DNA of 64,000 nucleotides from Pseudoips prasinana (Eukaryota; Arthropoda; Insecta; Lepidoptera; Nolidae): the NCBI GenBank assembly GCA_951640165.1, contig OX621247.1:26944001-27008000 (forward strand), in the 5' to 3' direction. The notes under the pieces were generated by a model. The model searched no databases, was not told the DNA's origin, and worked only from the letters and a program-made list of their open reading frames with translations. The position numbers and the translations under genes were made by a program. Shown in pieces: positions 43,655 through 53,785 of this stretch (position 1 is the stretch's first letter; each line of letters opens with the position of its first letter).

Positions 43655-44235
43655 ATTAAACTATTATTTTATTATCTAACTAGGTCATACTAATATAATA
43701 AAATATAAAAAAATACTTTACAATTTCTCGATCTGTCTAAGGCGTTTGACTTGGTGTTATATGACGAAATACAGATGCAACAGCTTTTCATTTCAGGGGG
43801 AGCTACCGCCTGATTCGCCGGTCATCGTGATCGTGATACTCCGATCACGATCACGATGACCGGTTAATTCAGATAGATGAAGGATAAAAATGACTAAATC
43901 ATTCGTTCCATCAGCTTCCATGGGCACATGTGACGTCATAAATGTTCCGGGATCGATTTTCAACGTTAAAGCTGATTGTACTAATGAATTAGTAATTTTT
44001 AACCTTTATCCATGAATGAGGCGGTAGCTTACCTGAAATAAAAAGGCTGTTGCACCTGTGTAGGCACACCTATCCTCTTGTGTTTGTCCCACATATGACA
44101 CTAAGTCAAACGCCTTAGCCAGATCGAGAAATAGTAAAGTAAATTTTTATACTATTTTCTTTTGATCAGTATGGACTAGTTAGATAATAAAATAAAGGTA
44201 AGATACAAACCTTTATTTTATTATTTAACTAGGTA
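43655..44235. repeat. Large foldback whose arms encode RT motif A
   Basis: Arms of about 150 bp (43663-43812 and about 44020-44197) are inverted repeats starting ATTTTATTATCTAACTAG and running through the AGCTACCGCC block. Read inward, the left arm gives FLDLSKAFDLV (43724-43756) and the right arm, on the minus strand, FLDLAKAFDL (44132-44103). The centre has a perfect 20-bp hairpin (43818-43837 with 43844-43863, CCGGTCATCGTGATCGTGAT) and a segment resembling the 24605-24822 MITE. Confidence 0.75.
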
Positions 44236-44722
44236 ATTTAAAAGCGCATATATTTTAATATTCTGTTGTATTCTGGCTGTAGTCTCTACTAGGCTCAAAA
44301 CCTATAGATAACTAGTAAAATATTTTTACTCTTATATAGAAGATCTAATATTCATATAATGTCGTAGAATGAAAGCTTATTTCTACCATTATTTTTGAGT
44401 ACATTTCTTGCCAAGTTTTGCCAGTGTCGTTGTGTAAAAGAATAATATTTTATGCCGCAATGATCCCGTGTTTATTACGTTACTGACATTAAATCTACGA
44501 TAATTTGTAGGATAAAGATATTTTATGAAACAATTTATGTTTTGTGGGAGACAATTTGGCAGCTCTCAGAAATAATTCCCTATGTTATTTATGAATATTA
44601 TATATGAATGTCTATTAGACAAAATAATAACGTTAGAGCGTTTCTTTTGATCTTGTTTGTGTAATAGTATAAAATTTATTATTTATAAATTTGGAATTCA
44701 TGTTGAAGTAAAAAGTTATTAA
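44236..44722. other. No recognisable feature
   Basis: AT-rich DNA; nothing recognisable. Confidence 0.4.
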
Positions 44723-44786
44723 GCAGGATGAAAATATTATTATACAACTTTTATTATACAATGTTATAATAATATTTTCATTCTGC
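44723..44786. repeat. ~25-bp inverted repeat
   Basis: AGCAGGATGAAAATATTATT and TAATATTTTCATTCTGCT pair with one or two differences around a 14-nt loop. Confidence 0.75.
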
Positions 44787-44867
44787 TTCACCTTAACGCG
44801 ACTCGTGGAAAGAGTTGATCCGTATTAATTCTCAGATAACGAAAAAGCTCTATGGCTTATCCACGGA

Positions 44868-44937
44868 GACTTCTCTTTCTCTCTTTCTCCTTATCTATCT
44901 CTTTCACACTATCTCTCTCTCCGTGTCTCTTTTTTTA
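44868..44937. repeat. Polypyrimidine tract
   Basis: About 70 nt of almost pure C/T (TCTTTCTCTCTTTCTCCTTA...). Confidence 0.8.
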
Positions 44938-45633
44938 TAAACGAGTGTATGGACAGTCAGGTAAACGTGCGCGGTCAGTTACACAAAATTTTATTTGGTA
45001 ATCTGCCAATGTGTATCGCTCGTAGCCTAACGGCAGAACGCCTACCCCGGATTAAATTTAAGATCGGAAGAGTTAACCTTTTTTATGGTTTATTCGCAGT
45101 TAAGTTACAATGGTTATTAATTGTCTGTATCTCAGTGCTTTATGGTTAAATACTTCTAAATAATTATCATCTTGGATTTTGTTTTAATTTCGGAAAAAAA
45201 TAAGTTCAAAAACGTAGTGTACTGTGGATTTCCTCAAAAATGCTGTTAAAAATGAGCTCAACTATTCATAAAATAAAGAGATTACAATGTAAACAACTCG
45301 ACCACTAAATAGCCGAGAAAATAGCGTGTTACATGCAAACTTGTGCAAAGAAATGTACGAAAATTGTAAAACAAAACTCGTAGACGATTTATTTAGACCT
45401 CGGAACGTATAAATGTCTTTAAAAGCGAAATATGGATGCGACTGAGCATTATGTTCACTGCAACAAAAATTGTCCTTTGATGTACTGCAATGGCAGTTTT
45501 AGATTCGCTGGGAGTTATTGCGATAGTTATGAAACACATTGAGAGACGCAAACAAGGTACATGAACATTGAACATACACGCAAGTCATATCTGGATAGCT
45601 TTATGTGTAAATAAATATAGATACATAATAGAT

Positions 45634-45830
45634 GAAATCTTTGTGTGATGAACACGATTATTTGTTCTGTGTCTAAGAGTAATTTATCTATAATATGTAT
45701 GTATTTAGGAATGTATAAGTATGTTTATCAGCTGTGTGCTCGTCATATTACATGCTCGGCCTAGTTAGGGATCAGATGGGATAATTGTGTATGATAATTG
45801 TTCCAAGAGATTTTTTATTTATTATTTATT
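45634..45830 (+). mobile_element. SINE-A-related copy, 3' part
   Basis: AATCTTTGTGTGATGAACAC then ATGTATGTATTTAGG and CTAGTTAGGGATCAGATGGG; similar to the body at 21820-21850 and 22000-22070. Head missing. Confidence 0.55.
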
Positions 45831-45990
45831 TGACGGGCCTGTTGGCAGTTGCTTACTTTTCATTTTGAAGGTCGTGGGTTCGATTCCCACCCGGGACAGA
45901 TATTTGTGTACATGAACATGTCTGTTTGTCCTGAGTCTGGGTGTAATTGTCTATATAATTATGTCTTTACAAAATAAAAGTAGTATATGT
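45831..45990 (+). mobile_element. SINE-A, 3'-truncated
   Basis: GACGGGCCTGTTGGCAGTTG head and GGTCGTGGGTTCGATTCCCA B box; the match stops at GTAGTATATGTA, before the usual 3' third. Confidence 0.75.
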
Positions 45991-46504
45991 ACGACGGTTA
46001 TGAAATCTACCACAATAGATATCTCCCAATTCACTCGAAAATAGTTTCACAATAATGATACCAGTTTAATATTGCAACGTACCTGAATCGTACGACTTGT
46101 AAACGACTTTTTTAGCGGAGCACGTTGTTCTGGTTAAATATTAGCTCAACTGTTCATAAAATAAAGAGATTACAATGTAAACAACTCGACCACTAAATAG
46201 CCGAGAAAATAGCGTTAAGAAAGCTGACCTACCACAATAGATATCTTCCAATCCACTCGAAAATAGTATCACAATAATGATACTAGTTTAATATTGCAGC
46301 GTACCTGAATCGTACGACTTGTAAACGACTTTTATAGCGCAGCACGTTGTTCTGGTAATGTTATGTCCGAAACGTGTTTGTGGCTTTGCAGATGCTGTGT
46401 ATTAAGTTTCCGAACTCGTCGCTTGTATTGAAGGAAATTGTTTTAAGTGTGGAGGAATTGAATGTGATGAGAACTGTAATAACTGAATGAATCGAATCTG
46501 AATA

Positions 46505-46690
46505 ATAACTAAGCTAAGACAGTCGTTTCGCCGCTTTATGTCGCGAGTTCGTGTCCCGCGCCGGGCAACTATTGGTGTAACCCGTAAATAGTAAGTCTGG
46601 GAGTAATTTGTGTCCGTCTATTATATGTTTGTAAAGTACCCTGCGACACAGGGATTAGATTCCCAAGTACGGGAGTTGTCTTAAAAAAAT
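46505..46690 (+). mobile_element. SINE-2, 5'-truncated
   Basis: CTAAGACAGTCGTTTCGCCG and TCGCGAGTTCGTGTCCCGCG start within the head; the A box is missing. Body as at 32814. Confidence 0.75.
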
Positions 46691-46974
46691 GAAATAGCAC
46701 CTAATTATCTTTCAAACATGTTTAAATTACTAACTTTTAGTTTAGTGGGAGCTAGTTTATCTGTGGTATCATCGTCGGTTGAAAGTCCGAGTTGTACCAT
46801 AAAGTTATATTGGGAGTTTTCTAGCAAGAAAATAAATTATATGAATATTACTTACTTTCACGTGGCTCCGAATCACTCCTGTAAGTTCCGGAGCCAAAAT
46901 TGTCCGAGTCATCGTCTTTGCTGAAAATATATAAGAAATATAACTTTGGTTGGGTTCCATTATACCTTTGATAT

Positions 46975-47200
46975 CATGATTTTATTATAATTATTATTAT
47001 TAAATTCCAGACTGCTACGCCGTAGTGAGTTATGAGCCTGTGGTGGTTAGCCACATTTGACCTAGGAGCAGCTTGGAGTCTGGAATTTGGCGGACTTAGA
47101 CGCTCGTACGTCGGAGAGGTAAAAGTTTCGGTCCAGCAACAGATCTCTCTCTCCCGTCGTGTTGGTGGGCCATCCCTTCGAAATAAGAGGTGCATTTGTA
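46975..47200 (-). mobile_element. Unclassified repeat with (AAT)n-type end
   Basis: The minus strand ends GCAGTCTGGAATTTAATAATAATAA-like. A stretch reading RREREICCWTET appears in one frame with no recognised family. Shape suggests a LINE or SINE 3' end. Confidence 0.3.
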
Positions 47201-47965
47201 TTTATGTTTGCACACACTTCTACTCTATAATATTTCAGGAGTTCTGAGTGAATAATTAGTATTTATTTTTATGATACTTAAGCTACATATCACTTCATAT
47301 TTATTCTAGTAAAACGCAATATTGGCCAGTTTTTAAGAAATTTAAGGTTTTCTTTCAGTAAAATCATTATATATTGGTTGAAATACTATTACAACATTTT
47401 GCTACGGTTCTGAAATCATTACAAAAGGTACGTAACGTTTGACTAGATTTTGGGTAAATTTTAGTAAAATATAATGTATACACTTCGCTTAGAGCATATT
47501 ATCAAAGTTAATTTATATTTTCGAAAATATACTACACATTATAAAAGAATCTATCTTGTATATATCGGCGCAAGAACGGGTATTAGCTCAAAAAACACAC
47601 GATTACCAATTATTTTATATACTACTCTACTCATAAAATATAATTATTCTGTCGCGTCGTTTATATAAATGCGTTTTGGGTTCGACCCCTGCAGAGGAAT
47701 ACTATTCATATAAGCCATATACATATGTATAGTGTCCGTGAATTGCATGTTGGTAAACGATACCGAGTAATGAATTTATGTAATAGTGCGGGAGTTTTTT
47801 AATTTTAACAAATTGAAAAAATATATTTTTATCTTCGTTTTTAGGATTTTTTCGATAAACGTAAGCGTCCAATGATTATGAGGCGTCTGTATTCGCCTCA
47901 CACATTGTTACTTACTCACATGCAAACAGTTACCCTTATGTATTGTGTCACCAATTTACACATAT
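47201..47965. other. No recognised gene
   Basis: A weak B-box-like TTGGGTTCGACCCCTGCAGA (about 47676) hints at an old SINE. Nothing else seen. Confidence 0.35.
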
Positions 47966-48113
47966 GTACAGACACCAGCACATCCAGCTATCCCAATCTG
48001 TCAAATTTCTTTTATAGGTTTTCAACTTTATCACATATGCATAAGGTTCACTTTCAATTGGGGAAATTTGACAGATGGGACACAGGGGTAGCTTGATGTG
48101 CTGGCGTCTGTAC
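47966..48113. mobile_element. Foldback MITE, GTACAGACGCC family, copy 3
   Basis: GTACAGACACCAGCACATCC and GATGTGCTGGCGTCTGTAC termini. Interior in the same orientation as copy 1 (TTTTCAACTTTATC, AAGGTTCACTTTCAATTG). Confidence 0.8.
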
Positions 48114-48189
48114 CTACAACTCAGTCAGCTAATTGCGTTAAGGAATATCGAATGGATTGTATAAATTCGAGTCTAAACACCACGGTGCA

Positions 48190-48290
48190 GTTACGGAGGG
48201 ATTAACGCACTTGGGGCACCCTGTGGTTCGTGGGTTCGATTCCCACCCGGACATAAATTTATGGAACTCATTTTAAATATGTCTGCAACT
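48190..48290 (+). mobile_element. SINE-A head fragment
   Basis: GTTCGTGGGTTCGATTCCCA followed by CCCGGACATAAATTTATG; the rest decayed. Confidence 0.5.
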
Positions 48291-48351
48291 TGTTTTCAGT
48301 CAGCTTGCTTCAGAGCATAATGCCTGTGACAAACGAATGGTCAGACAGACA

Positions 48352-48408
48352 TGCGAGTGATGCTATAAGGGTTCAGTTATTTCCTTTTGAGGTACGGAAC
48401 CCTAAAAA
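48352..48408 (-). mobile_element. GTTCCG repeat 5' fragment
   Basis: GCTATAAGGGTTCAGTTATT and GAGGTACGGAACCCTAAAAA are the reverse complement of the family start. Confidence 0.55.
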
Positions 48409-48546
48409 GATTCCAGCTTACCTATCTCTAGACTAACCACCATATTTAACCGGAATATAAAGACATTAGGTTATCATTATCATTGCCTGAAGGTTAATAC
48501 AAAACAGCACATTCCAACGGTTTTATACAGGTGTGAGTTTGTTTCC

Positions 48547-48671
48547 TACACACAGTTACATATCTAGCTATACATTTCCAATATAAGCTGACCTATCATT
48601 GTACGGAAACCCTATCCAACGCGAGATCAGCTTATACTGGAAATGTGTAGCTTGATATGTAGCCGTGTGTA
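48547..48671. mobile_element. Foldback MITE, second family
   Basis: TACACACAGTTACATATCTA and its partner ending TATGTAGCCGTGTGTA form arms of about 45 bp (AAGCTACACATTTCC core). The layout is like that of the GTACAGACGCC family, but the sequence differs. Confidence 0.7.
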
Positions 48672-48674
48672 CCT

Positions 48675-48963
48675 ACAACAATCTTATATTTCCAACACTC
48701 GGTTCCAAATATTATAAGTCCCCAGTATATTTGCAAACTTTCCTTGGTTCTTATTATCTACCCTTTGAAAGAAAGAATAAAACTTATTGAAGACTATTCA
48801 AGATTCTCACACATTTCAGCTATAGTCTGTTGCGTAACAACAAGCATCCTCTATTTCTAACACTCAATTCGAACTATTATAAGTCGCCAGTTTATTCGCA
48901 AACTTGCGTTGGTCCGTATTATCAACTCTTACCCTTTGAAAGAAAGAACGAAACTTATGATCG
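48675..48963. repeat. Tandem duplication (~163-bp period)
   Basis: 48675-48792 and 48837-48963 share TTCCAACACTCGGTTC-AA-TATTATAAGT and CCCTTTGAAAGAAAGAA with about 80-85% identity. Confidence 0.7.
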
Positions 48964-49156
48964 TATTCAAATTGTATTAGTATTTGTTACTACTGTTGAG
49001 AAAGTGCTTTACTTAAACTTTAGATTCAAATATGTATGTTCTGTGGCTCTGTGAGATAGGCCGTTGTGAACTTTTGTGTAAATCGTAGTGTACTTGGAAA
49101 GTTGTATAAGCACAATTTTATGAGAACCATTCGGACACGTTGTAGTATATATCTAA

Positions 49157-49345
49157 CTAGCTGTGCCCCGCGGTTTTATCAGCGTTAAACTTTGTAAATT
49201 ATAGCCTATGTGTTAATCTAGGGTGTCAGCTAACTCCATGCCAAATTTTATTAAAATCGCTCCAGCCGTTTCAACGTGAAGAAGTAAGAAACATACACAC
49301 TCACTCACACAGTCACAAACTTTCAGCTTTATGGTATTAGTGTGA
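49157..49345 (-). mobile_element. Non-autonomous Helitron, family Heli-1
   Basis: Minus strand: starts TCACACTAATACCATAAAGC after an A, ends CCGCGGGGCACAGCTAG before T. 189 bp. Confidence 0.9.
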
Positions 49346-50032
49346 TAGTATTCATATTGTAGATTAAAAGTATTTAAAATAAGGAATAACCACTTTGGCA
49401 AAGTTTGGTAAAGTTTTTAAAGTCCTCGTAAATATAAATATTTGGTTATTTATTTTTATGTATGTTTTTAGAAGCTGTCTGGAAGGGTGGTTCGGTACAT
49501 ACTTCTTGAGCTACTTGCACTAAAATTTCACTTAATCTTTTCTGGTTTACTGATTATTTTCAAATTTTAAGCCATTTAATTCATGTTGACGTCGCCACGC
49601 ATTTGGTACATAAAACCAATAAATCAGTAGTTTTGAAGTTACAAGGATTGTTTAGCCCAAGTCCATTTTTTCAATCGTACGCACGATGTTATTTGATCAG
49701 ACATGCTAGCCATTTATATAACCTTGAAACAGGAACTTAAGTATACTTATGAAATTACGTGTTCCGTTAGTTAAATTACCGAAAGCTTTTGCATGATTAA
49801 AATTTTGTTGATTATTATTTTCCATTATGCCTAGCATAAATCTAGTAACCAAATAATTTATTTATTAATAATTATTATTTCTATTATTATTAATTAATTT
49901 ATTTATTAATCATGAATTTTATCTTCCAGCGAAAATCAAACGTTGTCTTAAACCATTTTAGAGAATATGCTTTAAGGCTAATTAAGCTATGAATGAAACC
50001 AGCCGACCAAATTAACGCATTTGTTTTAATAT
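49346..50032. other. No recognisable feature
   Basis: AT-rich. A loose TTTATTTATTAAT inverted repeat lies at about 49855-49912. Confidence 0.4.
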
Positions 50033-50199
50033 CGGGTATTATTAATTACACGCGGCCATCTGATCGCAAACTAAGCAGAGCTTGTGCTATGGAAACCAGA
50101 TAACGTATATACTAATTTTCTTTTGTAAATACATACTTATATAGATCATTACACCCAGACTTAGGATATACAGACATGCTCATCATCATCATCATCATA

Positions 50200-51675
50200 T
50201 CAGCCGAAAGACGTCCACTGCTGGACAAAGGCCTCCCCCAAAGATCTCCACAATTGCCGGTCTTGTGCTATTCGCATCCAGCAGTTTCCAGCGACCCGCA
50301 CAAGATCATCGGTCCATCTTGTAGGGGGCCTGCCCACGCTGCGTCTTCCGGTTCGTGGTCGCCACTCGAGAACCTTTCTGCCCAAACGGCCGTCGGCTCT
50401 ACGAGCTATGTGCCCTGCCCACTGCCACTTCAGCTTGGCAATTCTTCGGGCTATGTCGGTGACTTTGGTTCGCCTGCGGATTTCGACATTTCTGATGCGA
50501 TCCCGCAGGGAAACTCCGAGCATAGCCCTCTCCATTGCTCTTTGGGTGACCTTGAGCCTTCTAATAAGGCCCATAGTGAGCGACCACGTCTCTGTTCCGT
50601 ATGTCATCACTGGCAACACACACTGGTCGAAGACTTTCGACTTGAGACACTGCGGTATTTTGGACGAGAAGATGTTACGTAGCTTCCCGAACGCTGCCCA
50701 TCCGAGTTGGATTCTACGATTGACCTCCTTCTCGAAGTTGGACCTACCTAGTTGGATGGTCTGTCCTAGGTAAATATAGTTCTCTACAACTTCGAGTGCA
50801 GAGTCACCAACTTTCAATTGAGTGGGTGCAACATGGACGTTTGACATGATTTTCGTCTTATCCATGTTCATTTTCAGACCCACTTGTTGAGAGACTCTGC
50901 TGAGGTCATCGAGACTTGTACCAAGGTCTTCCATGGTCTCAGCCATGACTACGATATCATCGGCAAATCGAAGGTGAGTGATGTACTCGCCATTGACATT
51001 GATGCCAAAGCCTTTCCAGTCCAGAAGCTTGAAGACGTCTTCCAATGCAGCGGTGAACAGTTTCGGAGATATAACATCTCCCTGTCTCACGCCTCGCTGC
51101 AAGTGGATAGGTTTCGAGATCTGGTCCTGGAGTCGCACTGACATAGTGGCGTTTTCATACAAACACTTTATCACCTCGATATACCGGTAGTCAATTTGGC
51201 ACCTTATGAGAGACCTCAGCACGGCCCATGTTTCGATAGAATCAAAGGCTTTCTCATAGTCCACAAACGCTAAGCACAGTGGCTTGTTATACTCTTCGGT
51301 CTTCTGTATAACTTGCCGCAGCGTATGTATGTGGTCTATGGTGCTAAAGCCTTTTCGGAAACCGGCTTGTTCGGGAGGCTGGAAGTCGTCAAACCTGCGC
51401 GCGAGACGGTTCGTAACGACCCTCGAAAACAACTTGTAAACATGGCTCAGCAGTGTGATGGGTCTATAATTCTTCAATAGGGTTTTGTCGCCCTTTTTGA
51501 AGAAGAGCACCACCACACTTCTGTGCCATGCTTGTGGCGTTTGACCATCTAGTCTGACGGAGTTAAATAACTTCTGAAGGGCCCGTAGGATTGGTGTACC
51601 ACCCGCCTTCAGAAGCTCTGCTGTAACTCCATCATCACCAGGCGCCTTGTTGTTCTTGAGTTGTTTGAGAGCCAT
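50200..51675 (-). CDS. RTE reverse transcriptase ORF
   Basis: The RT of an RTE-type non-LTR retrotransposon, which would copy element RNA at a nicked chromosomal site. In the 491-residue frame: KNNKAPGDDGVTAELLK (about 7-23), FFKKGDKTLLKNYRPITLL (58-76), PEQAGFRKGFSTIDHI (101-116), motif A with catalytic aspartate FVDYEKAFDS (137-146), GVRQGDVISPKLF (195-207), motif C RFADDIVVMAE (236-246), LKMNMDKTKIM (267-277), YIYLGQ (300-305), and the C-terminal GRPPTRWTDDL and WMRIAQDRQLWR typical of the RTE/BovB lineage. All RT motifs are intact. The given start is an internal Met: the same frame is open upstream to an in-frame TAG at 51802-51804 and resumes beyond it. Codon and GC content are higher than the surroundings, consistent with a young insertion. 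Confidence 0.92.
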   Translation of the reverse strand: MALKQLKNNKAPGDDGVTAELLKAGGTPILRALQKLFNSVRLDGQTPQAWHRSVVVLFFKKGDKTLLKNYRPITLLSHVYKLFSRVVTNRLARRFDDFQPPEQAGFRKGFSTIDHIHTLRQVIQKTEEYNKPLCLAFVDYEKAFDSIETWAVLRSLIRCQIDYRYIEVIKCLYENATMSVRLQDQISKPIHLQRGVRQGDVISPKLFTAALEDVFKLLDWKGFGINVNGEYITHLRFADDIVVMAETMEDLGTSLDDLSRVSQQVGLKMNMDKTKIMSNVHVAPTQLKVGDSALEVVENYIYLGQTIQLGRSNFEKEVNRRIQLGWAAFGKLRNIFSSKIPQCLKSKVFDQCVLPVMTYGTETWSLTMGLIRRLKVTQRAMERAMLGVSLRDRIRNVEIRRRTKVTDIARRIAKLKWQWAGHIARRADGRLGRKVLEWRPRTGRRSVGRPPTRWTDDLVRVAGNCWMRIAQDRQLWRSLGEAFVQQWTSFG

Positions 51676-51801
51676 TCTAATCTCGTACAGGCTGACATCC
51701 GGGATGTCTTCGGTGTAATGTCGGGTTAGTCGTGCTCTGGGTTCCGAGGCATGACTTTTGACAGGTGGCTGTGTTGTCGTATATAACTGTCCGTAAAACT
51801 T

Positions 51802-52368
51802 CTAGATCTCTCCCAGCAACTCAGGTTTAGACGTGACGATTCTACCATCCTCAGTCTTCAGCTTCGTCAGTTGGCTCTGTCCAACAGACAGAGCTCTTGC
51901 GAACACTTTGGAGCCTTTGTTCCGCTCAATGGCCTCTTTAATACTAATTGTATTAAATTGCCGCGTGTCGCGAGTCAAAGACTTTGAGATCTGTCTGTTG
52001 AGCTGCCGATATCTGGTAGCATCATCTGAGGATGTCAGAACCATTTTCCGTCTATCTTCCATAAGTTGCAGGGTAAAGTCAGAGATCTTTTTAGTTCTGT
52101 TTGTACGGCGGGCCTTGAAGACCTTAGACCCAGCCGTATGGACAGCTTCTACGAGCCTGTCATAGTATGAGTCCACTTCCTCGCAGTCTGCTAGGCATTC
52201 GAAACGGTTTTGCAGTTCGAGCTGAAATGGTTCGGGGTTTTGGACGTGGATAGGTAAAGGTCGGAGCGTAGACTTTATCAGTCGGGACCTCTGGAGTTTG
52301 ACATTAAGGTTCAATGAGCCTCTGACCAGTCTGTGATCGCTCCCGGTTTTAACCGCATTGCGGTTAAA
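51802..52368 (-). pseudogene. RTE endonuclease C-terminus and linker
   Basis: Same reading frame as the downstream RT, interrupted by one TAG (51802-51804, context GELL-GEI-stop-KFYGQLY). The LINE part begins near TGSDHRLVRGSLN, whose SDH is the last catalytic motif of AP-like endonucleases. It continues through LQRSRLIKSTLRPLPI and the basic region KARRTNRTKKISDFT. Everything before SDH is missing through 5' truncation. The open frame actually runs to 52527, but residues beyond 52368 are SINE and flanking sequence, not retrotransposon protein. Confidence 0.85.
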
Positions 52369-52369
52369 A
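52347..52369. repeat. 23-nt palindrome at the RTE 5' junction
   Basis: TTTTAACCGCA, one T, TGCGGTTAAAA: exact 11-nt arms at the boundary of LINE and target duplication. Confidence 0.85.
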
Positions 52370-52445
52370 CAGACATGCTCATGCACACAAATATTTATCC
52401 TGGGTGGGAATCGAACCCACGACCTCCGGCGTGAAAAGCAAGCAA

Positions 52446-53402
52446 CTTTTAAGAATTGGTAAAGATGCATGCTACGTGCTACGGTAGCTACTACGGCGTA
52501 GCTATAATACGGATTGCAATAAGACAATGAACTGTTGTTTGATGTACTTAATCTATAATAAAAAAATGTTGACGATTATTTCATCGCACAGTCTAGTGAA
52601 GAAATAGTAGCACCTAATACAACAAGAAAAATACCGCAGCCCACTCAAGCGAATAAGCTGAAGTCCAACTTTAATGCCCTGAGCGCATTACGTAAACATA
52701 TTATTTTACGAACAAGTGTTATTACGGAATCGCATTCAAAGTTCATCAGGAACTGTCCATTGTGGTGCAAATGTTGTTTGTAGACTAACTTTATATGTTA
52801 TATGAATACGCGTATGCGTACACCTGAACTGGTATTGAATTATTATCTGCAGTTGAACGCACACATGACACTTGAAACTACAAGATTAATAGAACATTCT
52901 GGTATAGATATTTATTTTATGGATGATATACTTAACCTATTTACGGCACACACATATTAATTGTGCGATTAAATTATTATTGTTAAATTATAAAAGCATT
53001 TCTCTACAAATTGTTCTTATTTCTAAATCATTACGTCCTGAAAATTGTTTGTTCAGAATCGTTTACTGAATCGATTTATATCATTTATAATATAGGAAAT
53101 TTTTCTTTTCAAAATAATTAAACTACGGAAATTATTGTCTTATTTACCCTGTACGGTGAAAACAAATTGAAATGGACCGTAAGTCAAAGTAATAAGACTT
53201 TAAAATCGCAGTTTTATTTGTATTCATACAAATTCCACCATTAAATACAAAATAAAGAAAAATAAATTTGATTCCAAGAAACTAATTTAGTAAATAACAA
53301 TGCATATACATGTTAAATAAAACATTCAGTGTCTGTATTATGATTTCAACTTAATATTCTAATTGGGGTGTTTGAGGGTGTGCGTTAATTACGTTACATG
53401 TT
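52446..53402. other. No recognisable feature
   Basis: AT-rich, nothing recognised. Confidence 0.4.
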
Positions 53403-53640
53403 GTATATATATAAAAATTAAATTGCTGTTCGTTAGTCTCGCTAAAACTCGAGAACTGCTGAACGGATTTATCTTCTCTTGGTCTTAAAATGTTCGTGGA
53501 GGTCTAGGGAAGGTTCAAAAGGTGAGGTTAAATTTGAATAATTTCCGGGAAATCCTAAAAACAGCCCTTTACTTTTTGCCATATAAACGTTTTCTAAAAC
53601 AAAAGATTAGGTCAAAAAAATTGTTTTATTGAATTTTTTG
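53403..53640 (+). mobile_element. Helitron-related fragment
   Basis: TATATATATAAAAATTAAAT, then GAACTGCTGAACGGATTTAT, TGGTCTTAAAATGTTCGTGG and AGGGAAGGTTC, parallel to the Heli-3 body at 30890-31010. No CTAG end is present. Confidence 0.5.
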
Positions 53641-53656
53641 CCCCATTAAACAGTGC

Positions 53657-53785
53657 AGACTCACGCCAGTTTCCCAGAGGGGTAGGCAGAGACAACGGAT
53701 TTCCATTTGTTACCATCTCTGCACACCTCTTTTGCCTCGTTTACTGTCATTATTTTCTTCTTACCTGGCCTTTCTTGAGAACGTC
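53657..53785 (+). mobile_element. REP-B copy
   Basis: GACTCACGCCAGTTTCCCAG, GGGTAGGCAGAGACAACGGA and ACCTGGCCTTTCTTGAGAAC match 1400-1566. It follows the Helitron fragment directly. Confidence 0.65.

Larger units (their letters stand above)
45254..46356. repeat. Disrupted tandem array of Y and X units
   Basis: Unit Y (73 bp, AGCTCAACTRTTCATAAAAT...) is at 45254-45326 and 46143-46214. Unit X (about 129 bp, CTACCACAATAGATATC...TTGTTCTGG) is at 46007-46135 and 46229-46356. Order is Y, SINE insertions, X, Y, X, which suggests an original YX tandem duplication opened by SINEs at 45634-45990. Confidence 0.8.
50184..52368 (-). mobile_element. RTE-clade LINE, 5'-truncated, with 14-bp target duplication
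   Basis: A 2,185-bp insertion is flanked by exact ACAGACATGCTCAT (50170-50183 and 52369-52382). It holds the end of the endonuclease, the linker and the whole RT with C-terminal domain. The 3' end is only about 10 nt past the ORF stop and then (TGA)n (50181-50199), the compact RTE arrangement. At the 5' junction a 23-nt palindrome (52347-52369) joins LINE and target. Confidence 0.95.
50033..52445 (-). mobile_element. SINE-A split by RTE insertion
   Basis: SINE-A 3' half is at 50033-50183 (ACGCGGCCATCTGATCGCAA, GCTATGGAAACCAGATAACG, ATTACACCCAGACTTAGGAT) and its 5' half at 52369-52445 (TCCTGGGTGGGAATCGAACC, CACGACCTCCGGCGTG). The RTE sits between them. Confidence 0.9.

Noticed and set aside
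50176..51190. Plus-strand ORFs of 70-168 aa over the RTE
   Set aside because: Antisense shadows of the RTE reverse-transcriptase frame.
52369..52527. N-terminal 53 residues of the frame ending at 51802
   Set aside because: They come from SINE-A and flanking DNA beyond the RTE insertion point, not from the retrotransposon.
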